A DNA stretch of 64,000 bases, from NCBI GenBank assembly GCA_947652605.1, contig OX393576.1:15030575-15094574 (forward strand), written 5' to 3'. The DNA comes from Elmis aenea (Eukaryota; Arthropoda; Insecta; Coleoptera; Elmidae). The stretch's first letter is position 1, and the number at the start of each line of letters is the position of its first letter. Below the pieces are notes generated by a model. The model was not told the origin of the DNA. It was given only the letters and a program-made list of their open reading frames with translations, and did no database searches. Shown piece after piece: positions 36,110 to 46,797 of this stretch. A program made the position numbers and the translations under genes.

Positions 36110-36561
36110 ATGAAACCGGTTTAAAAAACCGGTTAACCTTTATTTTTTGTCCGAAAAAGTGATTTTTAACCAAAACCGAAACCGTTATTTTTAAAGGCAA
36201 AAAAAACGGTAACCTTTAACCAAAATAATAAAAAACCGGTTTTTTTAAACATCTTTTTTTATTAAAAATCACTTTTAAAAAATACAAAATTTGTATTAAA
36301 TGCGATTAGTTTACCAAAAGTAATGACTGAACGCTTGATTGTACATATATTAGGTATAAAATTATAAATAGATAATATCTTTTCATACTTTGCATTCCTA
36401 ACCTGAATAATGTTAAAAACCGGTTAATTTAACCGGTTTATAATTTACACAAAACCGGTTTTTTACGGAAGAAACCGGTTTTTTAACAAAAACCGTTATA
36501 AAAATAAAGTTCTCGATTTCGGTTAACCGTTAACCAAAATTTTTTTCGGTTTCTAGCCCTG
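36104..36561. mobile_element. Nested hAT-like MITE with AACCGGTT repeats
   Basis: CAGGGCATGAAACCGG at the left is mirrored by CGGTTTCTAGCCCTG at the right. The body is packed with 'aaccggtt' and 'ggttaacc' motifs near both ends. No clean target duplication was seen; flanking A-runs are ambiguous. It interrupts the transposase relic of the surrounding element. Confidence 0.65.
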
Positions 36562-36687
36562 AAAAAATGTCTATAGTGTATCTAATCTAATATGGGGATA
36601 TATAATTTTATATGTGGCCCGCGGAGTTATGATGCATTTCCAAAGTGGCCCGCAAGATCATTTGGGTTGGCCACCTCTGGTTTAGAC

Positions 36688-39392
36688 TTTCATTAAAGCA
36701 GTAGTATCTACTACTTTCTCGTATTAATTAAACTTTTTGTGTTATTTGGAATACATTAATTTATTTTTAACACAATACATACAGGGTGGTCACTGAGAGC
36801 AGGCTCTATCAGAGGGAGGGCAAAAGGGACAAATGCCCCGGGCTTTGAAATTTTAGGGGGCCTCTTACAAATTCAAGGGCCCCACAATGTTTAACCGAAC
36901 GAATTTAAAAGAAGCGGGAGTCATCAGTGTGAACCGGGACGGATTTTAAAACAATTTATGAAATTGAGGACTTTTTTTTACTCACTGCCCCGGGCCTCGT
37001 GGTTTCTCTAAAAGAATGAGAGTTTCGTGCATAGGATTTTACCATGCAAAATTAGATAGTTGCAAATATTGGCTTTCCTGATTGTTTTACGACAAAAGTT
37101 TAAATAAAAAATTGTTTAAAATAAAAAACTGCATAAGATTTTTCACTTGAAATTCCAAATTTTTTAGCATTATCGCTTCCTTTGGTAAAACCTAAAAAAT
37201 GGCAATGATCTGGTTTCCGACAGTTTTATGTATTAACAAAATGCATCTTAAACTGAGGGTCCCTATAGCAGAATCATCCTCCGAGCTCAAATTTCAGATG
37301 CTCGAAGTAGTGCAGTGTTGCCAAAATAAAAATAATAATTTTTTATTAAATTAGAAAAACATGCGTTTTTATTTTATTTGCTTAAAACTAAATAACTTTC
37401 TTAATTATTATCGTATCTCCGCGTATGTTTTTTGAATTATCATTCTCTTCGATTGGCCGAATCGCACTGGGTGAAAAATTATTCTTAACTGGATTTAATA
37501 ATTCTGTCAAATAAGTTTAAAGCGTGACCTCGCAAATTTTAGAAAGCGCCTAAGATTTTTTCTTCTGTTTTTTTATAAATAGGTCGCAATCACTACTACA
37601 TTGAGGCAAAATTATAACAAAGTATTTAAAAAGTTTTTTGCAACAATCAAAAGTCAACTATACGTAACGGTTTAATAGATGCGCCCTTTTAATTAAATGT
37701 CTTTGTGGCGTCCTAATGTGTAAACTTTTTGGCACTGTTTTTTTTCTCTAATAATAATGCCAACAGCGCTTTTAAAATTTAGATCACAACAAACCTATTT
37801 TTCTGCAAAAAATGATAGTGCTTATACATCTATTTCATATTTATACAATAAAAATAATAGCAGAAAAGTTAAAACTTATACAAATTTAAAATACCGCGAT
37901 GTTTTTTAAGTTTTCACGAAGGAAGCAAAGATGCTACACAAATTAAAAATGCAAGTTAATAATCGTATGCAGTTTTTGATTCTGAACAACTTTTACATTT
38001 ACACTTTTGTAATAAAAGAATCAGGGTAGCCAATATTTGCAATTATTTACTTTGGCATGGTAAAGTCCTACGTACGATACTCTTCGTCAACACCCTGTAT
38101 ATAAAATATAATGTACGAGGGCCAAGCTGCATTTTTTTAAGAATTAAAAAAATCTAGTAGGTCGTGACAAACAAAATTAGTTGTTTACCTTTCATTTAAG
38201 GTTGAGTTTTAAAATGTATTTAATGTTTTAGAATCTGAATCTTTTTAAACTGCTTATCTAAAATGAAAAGTATATGAATCTTAAAACCCAAAATTGTCCA
38301 GATATTATAGATAAATTCAGGCTGAATAGCTGGTCTAAGAAAAAACGCATAATTTCAATTTTTAAAAAATCTCAGCAAAAATTGTATTATGGCATAAATC
38401 TGTATACGTGGCAACAATGCAAATAAAAAGTTAACGGGAGACTGAAGTATTCTTTTATTATCATTAAACTTGTTCAATGAACAGGTTTATATAAACTGAA
38501 GTGAAACTTGGCTGTAAATAATGAGCAATAAATACTGACTACTGGGCTGGTGTGTTGTGATGTAATGGGTTTCCCTGCATTTCTACTGAGCATAACCCCA
38601 ATAAAACTAATCACTGCATAAACAACAACATTATGATGTATTCCATTCAGTACATTGAAAGGTTTTAGACTACAATCTTCTTAGTTGTTTTAATGAAATT
38701 AAATAGATAAATGTTTGGCCAACGTTCACTTACAAACTTTTATCAAAAAATATCATATTTCTGAAGGGCAACAACCCTTTGTCAATTCAATTTAAGAATC
38801 TGACATCACCAATATCAAGAATAAATATTGGATTGATGACTTGTCTTACTTGTCTATTTATTTTAAAACTTTCAAAATAATATATTTTTGTGCAAAACAT
38901 TTGTGCTTGCGGAATTTACGGCGGATAGATTATGTTCGTTTGATAGACTCAGTACATAAGGGCAAAGTCGTGCGGTGCACGACGGCACCAAAGCGCCGGG
39001 GCGCCGATAGGCCTTAAAAGTAAAAAAAAAAACTTATGCGGCTTGTACCTGTTCAGTAAATGTTGTAAAATATAGAAATAAATTTATTAAATACTATTTA
39101 CATTTTTTTTTAATAGTGGATAACACCTAATTTTACCTGTACTTTTACTTTACCCATGTGTCAGCGTTATAAAAGTTGGGGTCGAAATATATTAAAGTGC
39201 ACAAGGGCGCCAAAAGAGCTAGGCGCCGGCCTGGATAGGCTATACAATTTTATTCAAGTTAGTTAAAACTGTCAAAACATCTCGTTCCTAAACATTTAAG
39301 GGTCGTTTTAAAATCAGCAAAAAATACTTCGTTTTATTGTGCAAACTGACGGACTCAAATTCTAATACTATCATCTCGCTTATTGTTATAGA
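36688..39392. other. Intron DNA with scattered GC-rich transposon pieces
   Basis: At 36782 CAGGGTGGTCAC follows TA, a lone CAGGGTG left end; 36805-37010 holds 'tgccccgggc' blocks of an unidentified element. Near 38090 'caacaccctg' plus TA is a lone right end. At 38955-39240 repeated 'ggcgcc' words suggest another DNA transposon without clear ends. No exon was found. Confidence 0.35.
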
Positions 39393-40092
39393 TAAGGCTG
39401 ACTACCCGTCCTTCTTTGGCAGGACATGTCTTACAATTAAACCTTTTGTCCTCTGTCCTACTTTCCCAAGCAAAAAAAGCATAAATGTTCTACTTTATAT
39501 TTTTCCAATAAAATAAACATATAAGAACGTATTTCATTTAATGAAAATGTAACGCGCCTTACTGCATATTATTCTGTTATCTTTATTTTATTATTATTAC
39601 ACTGTTGACTTTAAAAAAATCTTGAAAAATAAATTGAGTTTAGGATATATTCTTATTTTAATAATATCTATAACTGTAACAGTACCATAACTCAGTGTTT
39701 CTCAAAGTGTGATCCGCGGAGCCCTAGGGGGGCCTGAATTCTTCTGAAGGGGTTCCCCCGAGCTTATTTAAGATGCTTGAGAATAATCCAAATTTATGTG
39801 CCAGGCTAAAATATTATCTTCTAAACAATTTGTTGGGTTTCTCTGCAAGCTCTTCATTTTAGAAGGGATCTTTAGAGTAAAAAGTTTGAGAAACACTGCT
39901 ATAACTGAATTTTCAAGATCACTGAAATTTGTCGCTTTTTTAAAATTATGTTACACTTGTAGTTTCCTTATTTTTTATAAGGGATAAAATTAAAAAAATT
40001 GGTAGTTGGTCATGATCTTTAATGTTCAGTTATTTTGAAACATTCTGTATATAAGTGTCCTACTTTGGGCATCGCAAATTCTGGTCACCCTA
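39393..40092. mobile_element. Probable hAT element with TAGGGTGAC-like ends
   Basis: Left TAAGGCTGACTACCC and right GGTCACCCTA are imperfectly inverted; 'gtcctctgtcctactt' inside the left relates to 'gtcctactttgggc' at the right. Flanks GTTATAGA and GTTATGAG agree in part. A smaller hAT MITE is nested at 39693-39898. Confidence 0.45.
39693..39898. mobile_element. Small hAT MITE (CAGTGTTTCTCAAA ends)
   Basis: CAGTGTTTCTCAAA at the left pairs with TTTGAGAAACACTG at the right exactly. Flanks are CCATAACT and CTATAACT (one mismatch in 8). Length 206 bp, no coding capacity. Ends of this type are common in Charlie-like hAT elements. Confidence 0.85.
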
Positions 40093-40791
40093 GTTATGAG
40101 CAGAGTACAGGTTTAAATTTGTAAAAATAGCTACATTTAATATTAATAAAACACCACCACAGATTTCAGATATCTGCAACTGTTTTTATGTTTACTGAAA
40201 AATTAATTTTGTTTTATTTGTTTATTCCTTATAATTGTTTTTTTTTATTCTACTTTTTCTGGTGTTTTTACATTTTTCTCAAGTCAATTTCATGTTCTTT
40301 GTGTTAGTTTAACTCTTGCGCGAATGTATTTCTCGACGAAGTATCATTAGTTTTTCTTTATTATGAGTAATAATAATTATTTTATACATTTTATTCAATT
40401 AAAAACTAAATTTAGTCAATAATGTGAAAATCTAATGCGGTGCCTACAATAAATATGAAAGTTAGCATTAAAAAAACAAATATATATATTAAATCGTTTT
40501 GGTAAGAAAATTGTCTAGAAACAACATTTTATAAAGGAAATTCAAATGCATCACTTCATTGATGGAACAAATAATATTTTAGTTTCTAGGAAATATATGC
40601 AGTTATTTGGTACCAGCTTTAATATTAGGTATTAATCAACACATAAACTTTTGCAACTTGCCAATTTTAAATGTACCTTTTATCTCTAATAATATAGATA
40701 TCTCAATGGTTAATCTGTACCGCTTAGAAAAAAATGAGACGAATTTTTTGTTGTTGTTTAGAAAATTAGTTAATTTTTGTTATTGTTTTAG

Positions 40792-42131
40792 TTAGCATAG
40801 CAGCATTGGGAAATGGATTACAATTCGCCTGGACATCACCAGCCATCCCAGTTCTAACAGCCGAAGACTCTCCAATCAAAGTAACTTTTGACGAAGCATC
40901 ATACTTTACAATAATTACCCCAGTCACGTGCATAATCGCTAGTCCAATTTTCGCAGAACTCTTAGACGTTATCGGAAGAAAATTCATCATACTCTTCATT
41001 GCAATCCCACAAATAATTTCATGGGTTTTAATTGCATGTGCGGAATCAGTTACTGTTTTATACATAGCTAGAGCTGTTGGAGGTATAGCAGATGGCATAA
41101 TTTTTGTCGCCATACCGATGTACGTGGGAGAAATTTTAGAGCCGAAAATACGCGGTACTCTAGGAAGCGTCGTGTCAGTTTCTATATGTTTTGGTCAGTT
41201 GCTCGTAAATATTATCGGTTCATACGTGACGATAGAGTTGACAGCCATCATCTGTGCAACAATAGCGGCAATATTTTTCATTACTTTTATGTTCATGCCG
41301 GAATCTCCATACTATTTCATAATTAAAGGAAGAGATGAAGAGGCCAAAATGACTTTGCAGCAGCTTCGAGGAACTGATGATGTTGACAAAGAACTTCTTG
41401 AAATTACTCATGATATACATAGGCAGAGGTCTGAACCAGGATCCATGAAGGATTTATTTACTATAAAAAGTAACCTGAAGGCGCTTCTTGTGTCTATAGG
41501 GTTAAGAGGATGTCACCAGCTTAGCGGAGTTTCGGCTTTCACGGTTTACTCACAATACATTTTTCATAGGGCTGGTGGTGATGTTTCGAAAAGCACAGCG
41601 TCCATATTATTTACTGCAATGTTAACAGTTGCAGTAGCATTAGCCTGCCCATGTGCGGATAAATTTGGAAGACGGGCGTTGATGATATTCTCTTGCGCTG
41701 GATGTGCGGTCTTTTTATCGATAGCTTCCATCTACTTCTATTTCGCGGAATATACCGCTATTGATGTCTCATGGTTTAACTGGGTACCGCTAGCTTGCTT
41801 GCTACTTTACATAGTATGTTTCTGTGTAGGATGTGGTTTTGTTCCGACGTTGATGTTAGGTGAACTATTTTCGGCAAGCATAAAAAGTAAAGCGTTATGT
41901 GTTATGAACATAGTGTTTTCGATATACATCAGCGGAACTTCGAAATTATTCCATGCCCTTGCTGGCAGATTTGGTCTGTTTGCGCCCTTTTGCTTTTTTG
42001 CTCTTTGTTGCATACTTAACGTATTTTTCTCGTATTATTGTGTCCCGGAAACCAATGGCAAATCGTTGGAAGAAATACAACAGGATTTGAAAGGACATAA
42101 AGGCGACAAAAACTCCGAGGCTACTGCATGA
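40792..42131 (+). CDS. Facilitated trehalose/sugar transporter, Tret1-like (MFS sugar porter), exon 2
   Basis: With exon 1 at 34111-34192 this makes a 473-residue, 12-helix plasma-membrane transporter. Sugar-porter landmarks in order: AWTSPAIP after helix 1, DVIGRKF in loop 2-3, EPKIRGTLGS, PESPYYFIIKGRDEEA before the central loop, GCHQLSGVSAFTVYSQYIF in helix 7, DKFGRRALM, and PETNGKSLEEIQ at the C-terminus. Helix 7 has HQLSG where most relatives have QQLSG, a change beside the sugar site. Insect Tret1 proteins move trehalose between fat body, haemolymph and tissues; this paralogue's substrate is unknown. The acceptor is ttgttttag at 40791. Length and motifs are complete, so it is probably functional. 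Confidence 0.92.
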
Positions 42132-42222
42132 GTCGTTTTGTATGCTGATTTATAGTGATAGACATGTTAAGGGGTTGAAATGCAAGTATTACGTATAAAC
42201 TTTTGTTCGTTAATATGTGTAA

Positions 42223-42228
42223 AATAAA
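42223..42228 (+). terminator. Poly(A) signal of the sugar-transporter gene
   Basis: AATAAA lies 92 bp after the stop codon, the first such signal. Confidence 0.55.
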
Positions 42229-43567
42229 ATCCTATTAGTCATTGTAATTTATCCAGTGCGACTTTTTAATGCAAATACTAGGTACATAAATAGACTTGAT
42301 GGATAACTTAGTTATAAAGTTTTAGTTTTATGTTATTTGGTGTAAGATTACATAAAAGTGTAGCTGTGTAGTGTTTTAGAGATCGCTATACAACACGATT
42401 ATCTCGTTTATTTCATAAATCACTCTACAAACAAAAATGATGAAAAATACGTAGTTACAATGACTTAAAAATATATTGAAATATTTATTTATATTATAAA
42501 CCAAATTTGTCTTTTGTGGCATGCAAATACTTTTGTGAACAATTTCTTAAGGAAAATTTGCAAGAATTAGCAAAAAAGGTCATACAATACAGAGAACCTC
42601 TAAGCTTAAATGAAACTGGAAGGTGACATTTTTATGTGTTTGTAATCTGAATTAAAGCACATTATTATATTTAATTTTTAAATCCAGAAAATGTTGTTAG
42701 CACCTTTTATTCGTGCATAGAGGTTCTCTCATAGTCTACTGATACATATTTATCTCGAAAATGAATACAAAGCATATATGGAAAATAAGTAACATTTGAC
42801 TGTTAAAAATAAACTAAGAATTTGTATTAAAAATTTGTTATTTTCATTAGTTTGCCATACTTTTATCTCTTAACAACATAGTTTCCACAGTCATTAAGAT
42901 ATTATACCTCCGTTCTAAGTACACCTTGTATCATCAAAACCATTAATATATTTACGTAAACGAAAATTAAATAAAATGTACCAACTTGTATGTCTCAAAA
43001 TCATACTACTGCCATGTAAAATTTATGAAAATTTTGAATATATGCATATTGAATAATATACTCAAAAGTTTATTTTTTAAAATAAACAAGTTATTGGAGG
43101 TAATGATTTCTAGGATTCTAAGACATCCTGTGTACATAAAATATTTGTGATACATATTAGGTCCCAGTAAAAATCCATGTTACTTGTTTCATGCTATTTT
43201 TATTTAATTTTTCCTCAAGAGAATTAACGTGAATAGTATACAGGTTCCATTAATAAAAATAATGTTATGTACTTACAAATAACAAATGTGCGTATAAAGT
43301 AAATAAAAACGTTTATTTTTTTACAATGAGGTGTTATGATTTTACAATCCTGCCAGTCGTAAAAACGGGCGCACTCGAATTGCAGGAATTTTAATCACTT
43401 GTACTTAAGTACCACTCGAACTGCAGAAAGTAATTAAGCATGAGAGCTAAGCCGATACTGCAAAAATTCATTAATTACACCTTTCCTGGAATTTCGTATT
43501 AAGGTAAGCGGTCCGAAATGGTTGGAGTATTCCTAAATATTCGCCACATAAATAAAATGAAATGAAA
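42229..43567. other. Intergenic, mostly featureless
   Basis: 'agagaacctct' at about 42590 and 'agaggttctct' at about 42718 pair, 130 bp apart, perhaps a small inverted-repeat element. 'actcgaa.tgcag' occurs twice near 43370-43430. No gene seen. Confidence 0.35.
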
Positions 43568-44108
43568 AATAGTTATTTATGTATCAAGGCCGAAAAAGTA
43601 CGTTTTGGCCGAGGTGCATATTACATTTTTTGTGCGATCGAATTAAAAACAATTTAAATTTTTAGTAATTTTCAAAATTATAGGTTAGAAACTACGTGAG
43701 AGAGCCGCTTTACAATTTCAAAAATTATTGAAGACCGCAATAGTTATTTATGTATCAAGGCCAAAAAGTGTAACTTTTTCGGCCACGTCTGGTCGAGGCC
43801 AGCAAACAGGCAAGACCGAAAAAGTACGTTTTGGCCGAGGTGCATATTAAATTTTTAGTAATTTTCAAAATTATAGGTTAGAAACTACGTGACATTCTGT
43901 CACTGACAGATGACGGCGTATGTACTGCATTACCGGCCCTCTCCTTAGCAACGGCCGTAAAAGTTACTTTTTCGGCCGTCGCTAAGGGTAACGGCCTGAA
44001 AAGTAACTTTTACGGCCGTTGCTAAGCATAGGGCCGGTAATGCAGTACTTTATGGTTGCTAACGCGTCCGTCAAACAGCTGTTTCTAGTACGATCGCACA
44101 AAAAAAAA
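43568..44108. mobile_element. Inverted-repeat element, second copy, with internal duplication
   Basis: This is the 22824-23213 unit in the opposite orientation, ending 'gtacgatcgcac' at the right. The left part ('aatagttatttatgtatcaaggcc' region) is present twice, at 43568 and 43739, so about 170 bp was duplicated. The GC hairpin ('attaccggccct'...'agggccggtaat') is at about 43928-44047. Confidence 0.7.
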
Positions 44109-44993
44109 TTTATTTGTCAATATGTACATAGTCATTACTTAATAATAAAATTTCTACAGTCAGAAAATATAACCACAACATTTAACAAAATCTACTCGAG
44201 AAATAAGATCATCTTTGTATTGTTCAACTTTTTTTCTAACGTTTCTTCGTGTACATTAATAATTAAACACCTATCAGACTTGCCGGAATGTATTTATATA
44301 AAATGACCTGTTCATTGGGCAAATTCTAGAATTAATTCTGGGAACAATTAATTAGGGTCTACCCATATAATCAAGGGTTCGAAAATATTTTTATGAAGTT
44401 CAAGTGTAGGATTAAGGCAAAGGCATGGTCATAAAAATTGTTAATGATGGGATTAGAATTTCTGCAGTTCGTGTGCACCGCCAAAAACCTTACCTTAATT
44501 TTTATCGAAATAAAAATGAGATTTACATATTTGAATTGCATTTTCGTGCTTCAATTAAATCGTTTTAATGACAAAATTTTAACCCACCAAAAAATTCTGA
44601 TAAAAGAACCAACAGGGGTCGCAGTTTTCAGCCCCCTGTGAAGGTGGGAGATGATTAAAAATATTACCATGGGAAACCTTTTATTAAGAATAAAACATCT
44701 ACCAAATATCATTCTCCTACATTTATCCAAATTTGAGAAATAAAATAAAAACCTAATTTTACCAATCACGTTCAGGGGGGTTCCGAAAGGAGACGTCCAA
44801 GGAAAAATTTTTGTATGAAAGACCCCCCTTAATTTTCGATAAAGAATCACCGCCCGATTTTTTTTGCAATACTTAAGAAACAAATAGATACATAATAAAA
44901 AATAAATTAGATAAATAGCTCAAAACCATCATGAATAACAAAAATAATTGCCAAATATACATTTTTTTTAGAAAATGTCTATACATGACTTAT
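44109..44993. other. Intergenic; fragment shared with the element at 58756
   Basis: About 44570-44880 ('cccaccaaaaaattctgat', 'ggtgggagatgatt', 'aaggagacgtcc') matches the arms of the foldback at 58756-59687, without the CAGGGTG terminus. It is an internal piece of that family. Confidence 0.55.
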
Positions 44994-44994
44994 A

Positions 44995-46289
44995 CAGGGT
45001 GTCCCAGATTACATTTCCAGCATGGGAATCTCGCGTATTATAAACGATACAGGTTTGTTTAAATTAGATGAATTATTCCTTGGTATGAAAGGAGCCACAA
45101 TCAATTTTTAAAAGTACAAAATTCGTCGTGCTTCAGATGTTATAGCAAAAAATATGAAAATGTCGAATTTCTTTTTTCTTTCATAACTTTTTTGCCTTAA
45201 TCGTTAGAGCAATTTTAATTGTACTTTTTGAAGGTACTTTTTAATGGAGAATGTAACTGTCATTTTAGATTTTTTTTAACACCTACCATTTTCGAGATAT
45301 TACCCCCAATTCCATTTTTTCTTATGGGCCGCGAAGTTGGCTATGGAATAGTTGAATGTGCTTTTTTTACTCGTTTAAATGAGATATTACTTGCTATACC
45401 TATTTTTATAAACAAGTCACAAAATGAAAAAAAATCGTATTTTACCCATGGCTTATCAAGCTATCTATGAAAATAAAAACAAAAAACAACTAATTAAATG
45501 TCAAATGACAGTTGCCATTAGTCTGTGGTATCATTTATTAGAATTTCATATTATTGTTGTGTAATTCGATAGTCTTTGTAGTAATTATTGTTATAATGAT
45601 GGCTACATTTAAAAATAGCGAAAAATTTGACTTGTTGAGATGCTTCATTCTTTACCATAAAAACTGTGTGGAAGCTGAGCGAATATACTTGAGCTATATC
45701 TTGAGAAAAGGCAACGAAGAGTGTGTAATTACAGAAATTCGGAAATAAATTTAAAAGAATATGGTTTCTTCGAAAAACCAACCAAAAATCCAAAACAAAT
45801 CCATAAAGAATCACAAATATCTATTTTGCACAGTTTCTGTTGTAAAGAATTTAGCATTTCAACATTACAAATTTTTAATTAGTTGTAAATGTGCCCATAA
45901 TTTTATGAAAACAAATTTGCTACAAAAACTATCAAATTACACAACAATACTATACATTCTAATAAATGATGTCGCATACAAATGGTAACTGTCATTTGAC
46001 ATTTAATTAGTCGTTTTTTGTTTTTATTTTCATAGATAGCTTGATAACTGGTGGGTAAAATACGATTTTTATTCATTTTGTGACAAAAAAGTTATGAAAG
46101 AAAAAAGAAATTCGACATTTTCGTATTTTTTGCTATAGCATCTGAAGCACGACGAATTTTGTACTTTTAAAAATTGATTGTAGCTCCTCTCATACTAAGG
46201 AATAATTTATCTAATTTAAATTTAAACAAACCTGTGTTTCTTATAATAAGCGAGATCCCCATGCTGGAAATGTAATCTGGGACACCCTG
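44995..46289. mobile_element. CAGGGTG foldback element 5 with coding relic
   Basis: CAGGGTGTCCCAGATTACAT at the left is inverted at the right end, with TA outside. The left arm runs to about 45545; the right arm (45965-46289) is shorter, having lost about 240 bp. Elements at 6981-7475 and 8325-9564 belong to the same subfamily. The loop holds a decayed helix-turn-helix reading frame, which ties the family to a DNA transposase. Confidence 0.88.
45599..45883 (+). pseudogene. Transposase-like N-terminal helix-turn-helix relic
   Basis: The first frame reads MATFKNSEKFDLLRCFILYH then 'NCVEAERIYLSYIL', like the DUF4817-type domain that precedes many insect transposases ('ft..E..dml..yg...nn..eA.r.Y'). 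After a frameshift near 45735 the next frame gives 'LKEYGFFEKPTKNP' and 'KEFSISTLQIF', matching the second helix-turn-helix ('L...G...+p...', 'fgIS..tv'). Two stops and a frameshift make it non-functional. The assignment is by eye. Confidence 0.5.
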
Positions 46290-46482
46290 TATACATAAAA
46301 ATGCAGAAGAAAATTTTTACCCACAAATGAGAAAAAATAAAACATTTAAGTATCGCAATATTTATTTAACAACTATTTATACAAAAATATTTGTGGATAT
46401 ATGTAACAACCATACAATTAAAATTTCAATTTCAACAATAAACAGCATGCTAATAAAATTAAACATTTAATTTTATTAAAGT

Positions 46483-46797
46483 TTAGGCTTTGTAATCTAA
46501 AGCAATTTGCTTAGCAATGGTGCTAAGCTGAATGTTTGAAGTACCTTCGTAAATACTGCCTATTTTACAATCACGATAAAACTTCTCCTGGATAAAATCT
46601 TTAGTAAAACCTACACCGCCCATCCAATCAATACATTTAATTGTTGCTTGTTGAGCTACTTCAGAGGAGAAGTATTTTGCCATCGCTGCTTCTTTATGGA
46701 AAGGCTGCCCAGCATCAACTAATCTTGCAGCGTTGTACATCAACATACGGGAAGCTTCAATTTGTGTTGCTATATGTGCAATTTGATGTTGCATACC
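46483..46797 (-). CDS. Acadsb: ACADSB-like, last exon
   Basis: 104 codons and a stop at 46483-46485; acceptor ttttatag before GGTATGCAA. It encodes the C-terminal four-helix part including the catalytic Glu of YEGTSN and ends 'IALDYKA'. Plus-strand TTTATT (AATAAA on the gene strand) at 46472-46477 and 46361-46366 are candidate poly(A) signals. Confidence 0.92.
   Translation of the reverse strand, partial: GMQHQIAHIATQIEASRMLMYNAARLVDAGQPFHKEAAMAKYFSSEVAQQATIKCIDWMGGVGFTKDFIQEKFYRDCKIGSIYEGTSNIQLSTIAKQIALDYKA

Larger units (their letters stand above)
35667..36679. mobile_element. hAT element with transposase relic, in the transporter intron
   Basis: Ends CAGGGGTGGCCAACCC and GGGTTGGCCACCTCTG are inverted (one mismatch). 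GTTTAGAC flanks both sides (35659-35666, 36680-36687), a perfect 8-bp duplication. 'gcgggccgcc' near the left end and 'tggcccgc' near the right are typical of this hAT type. A transposase piece is readable at 35866-36109, interrupted by a nested element at 36104-36561. Confidence 0.88.
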
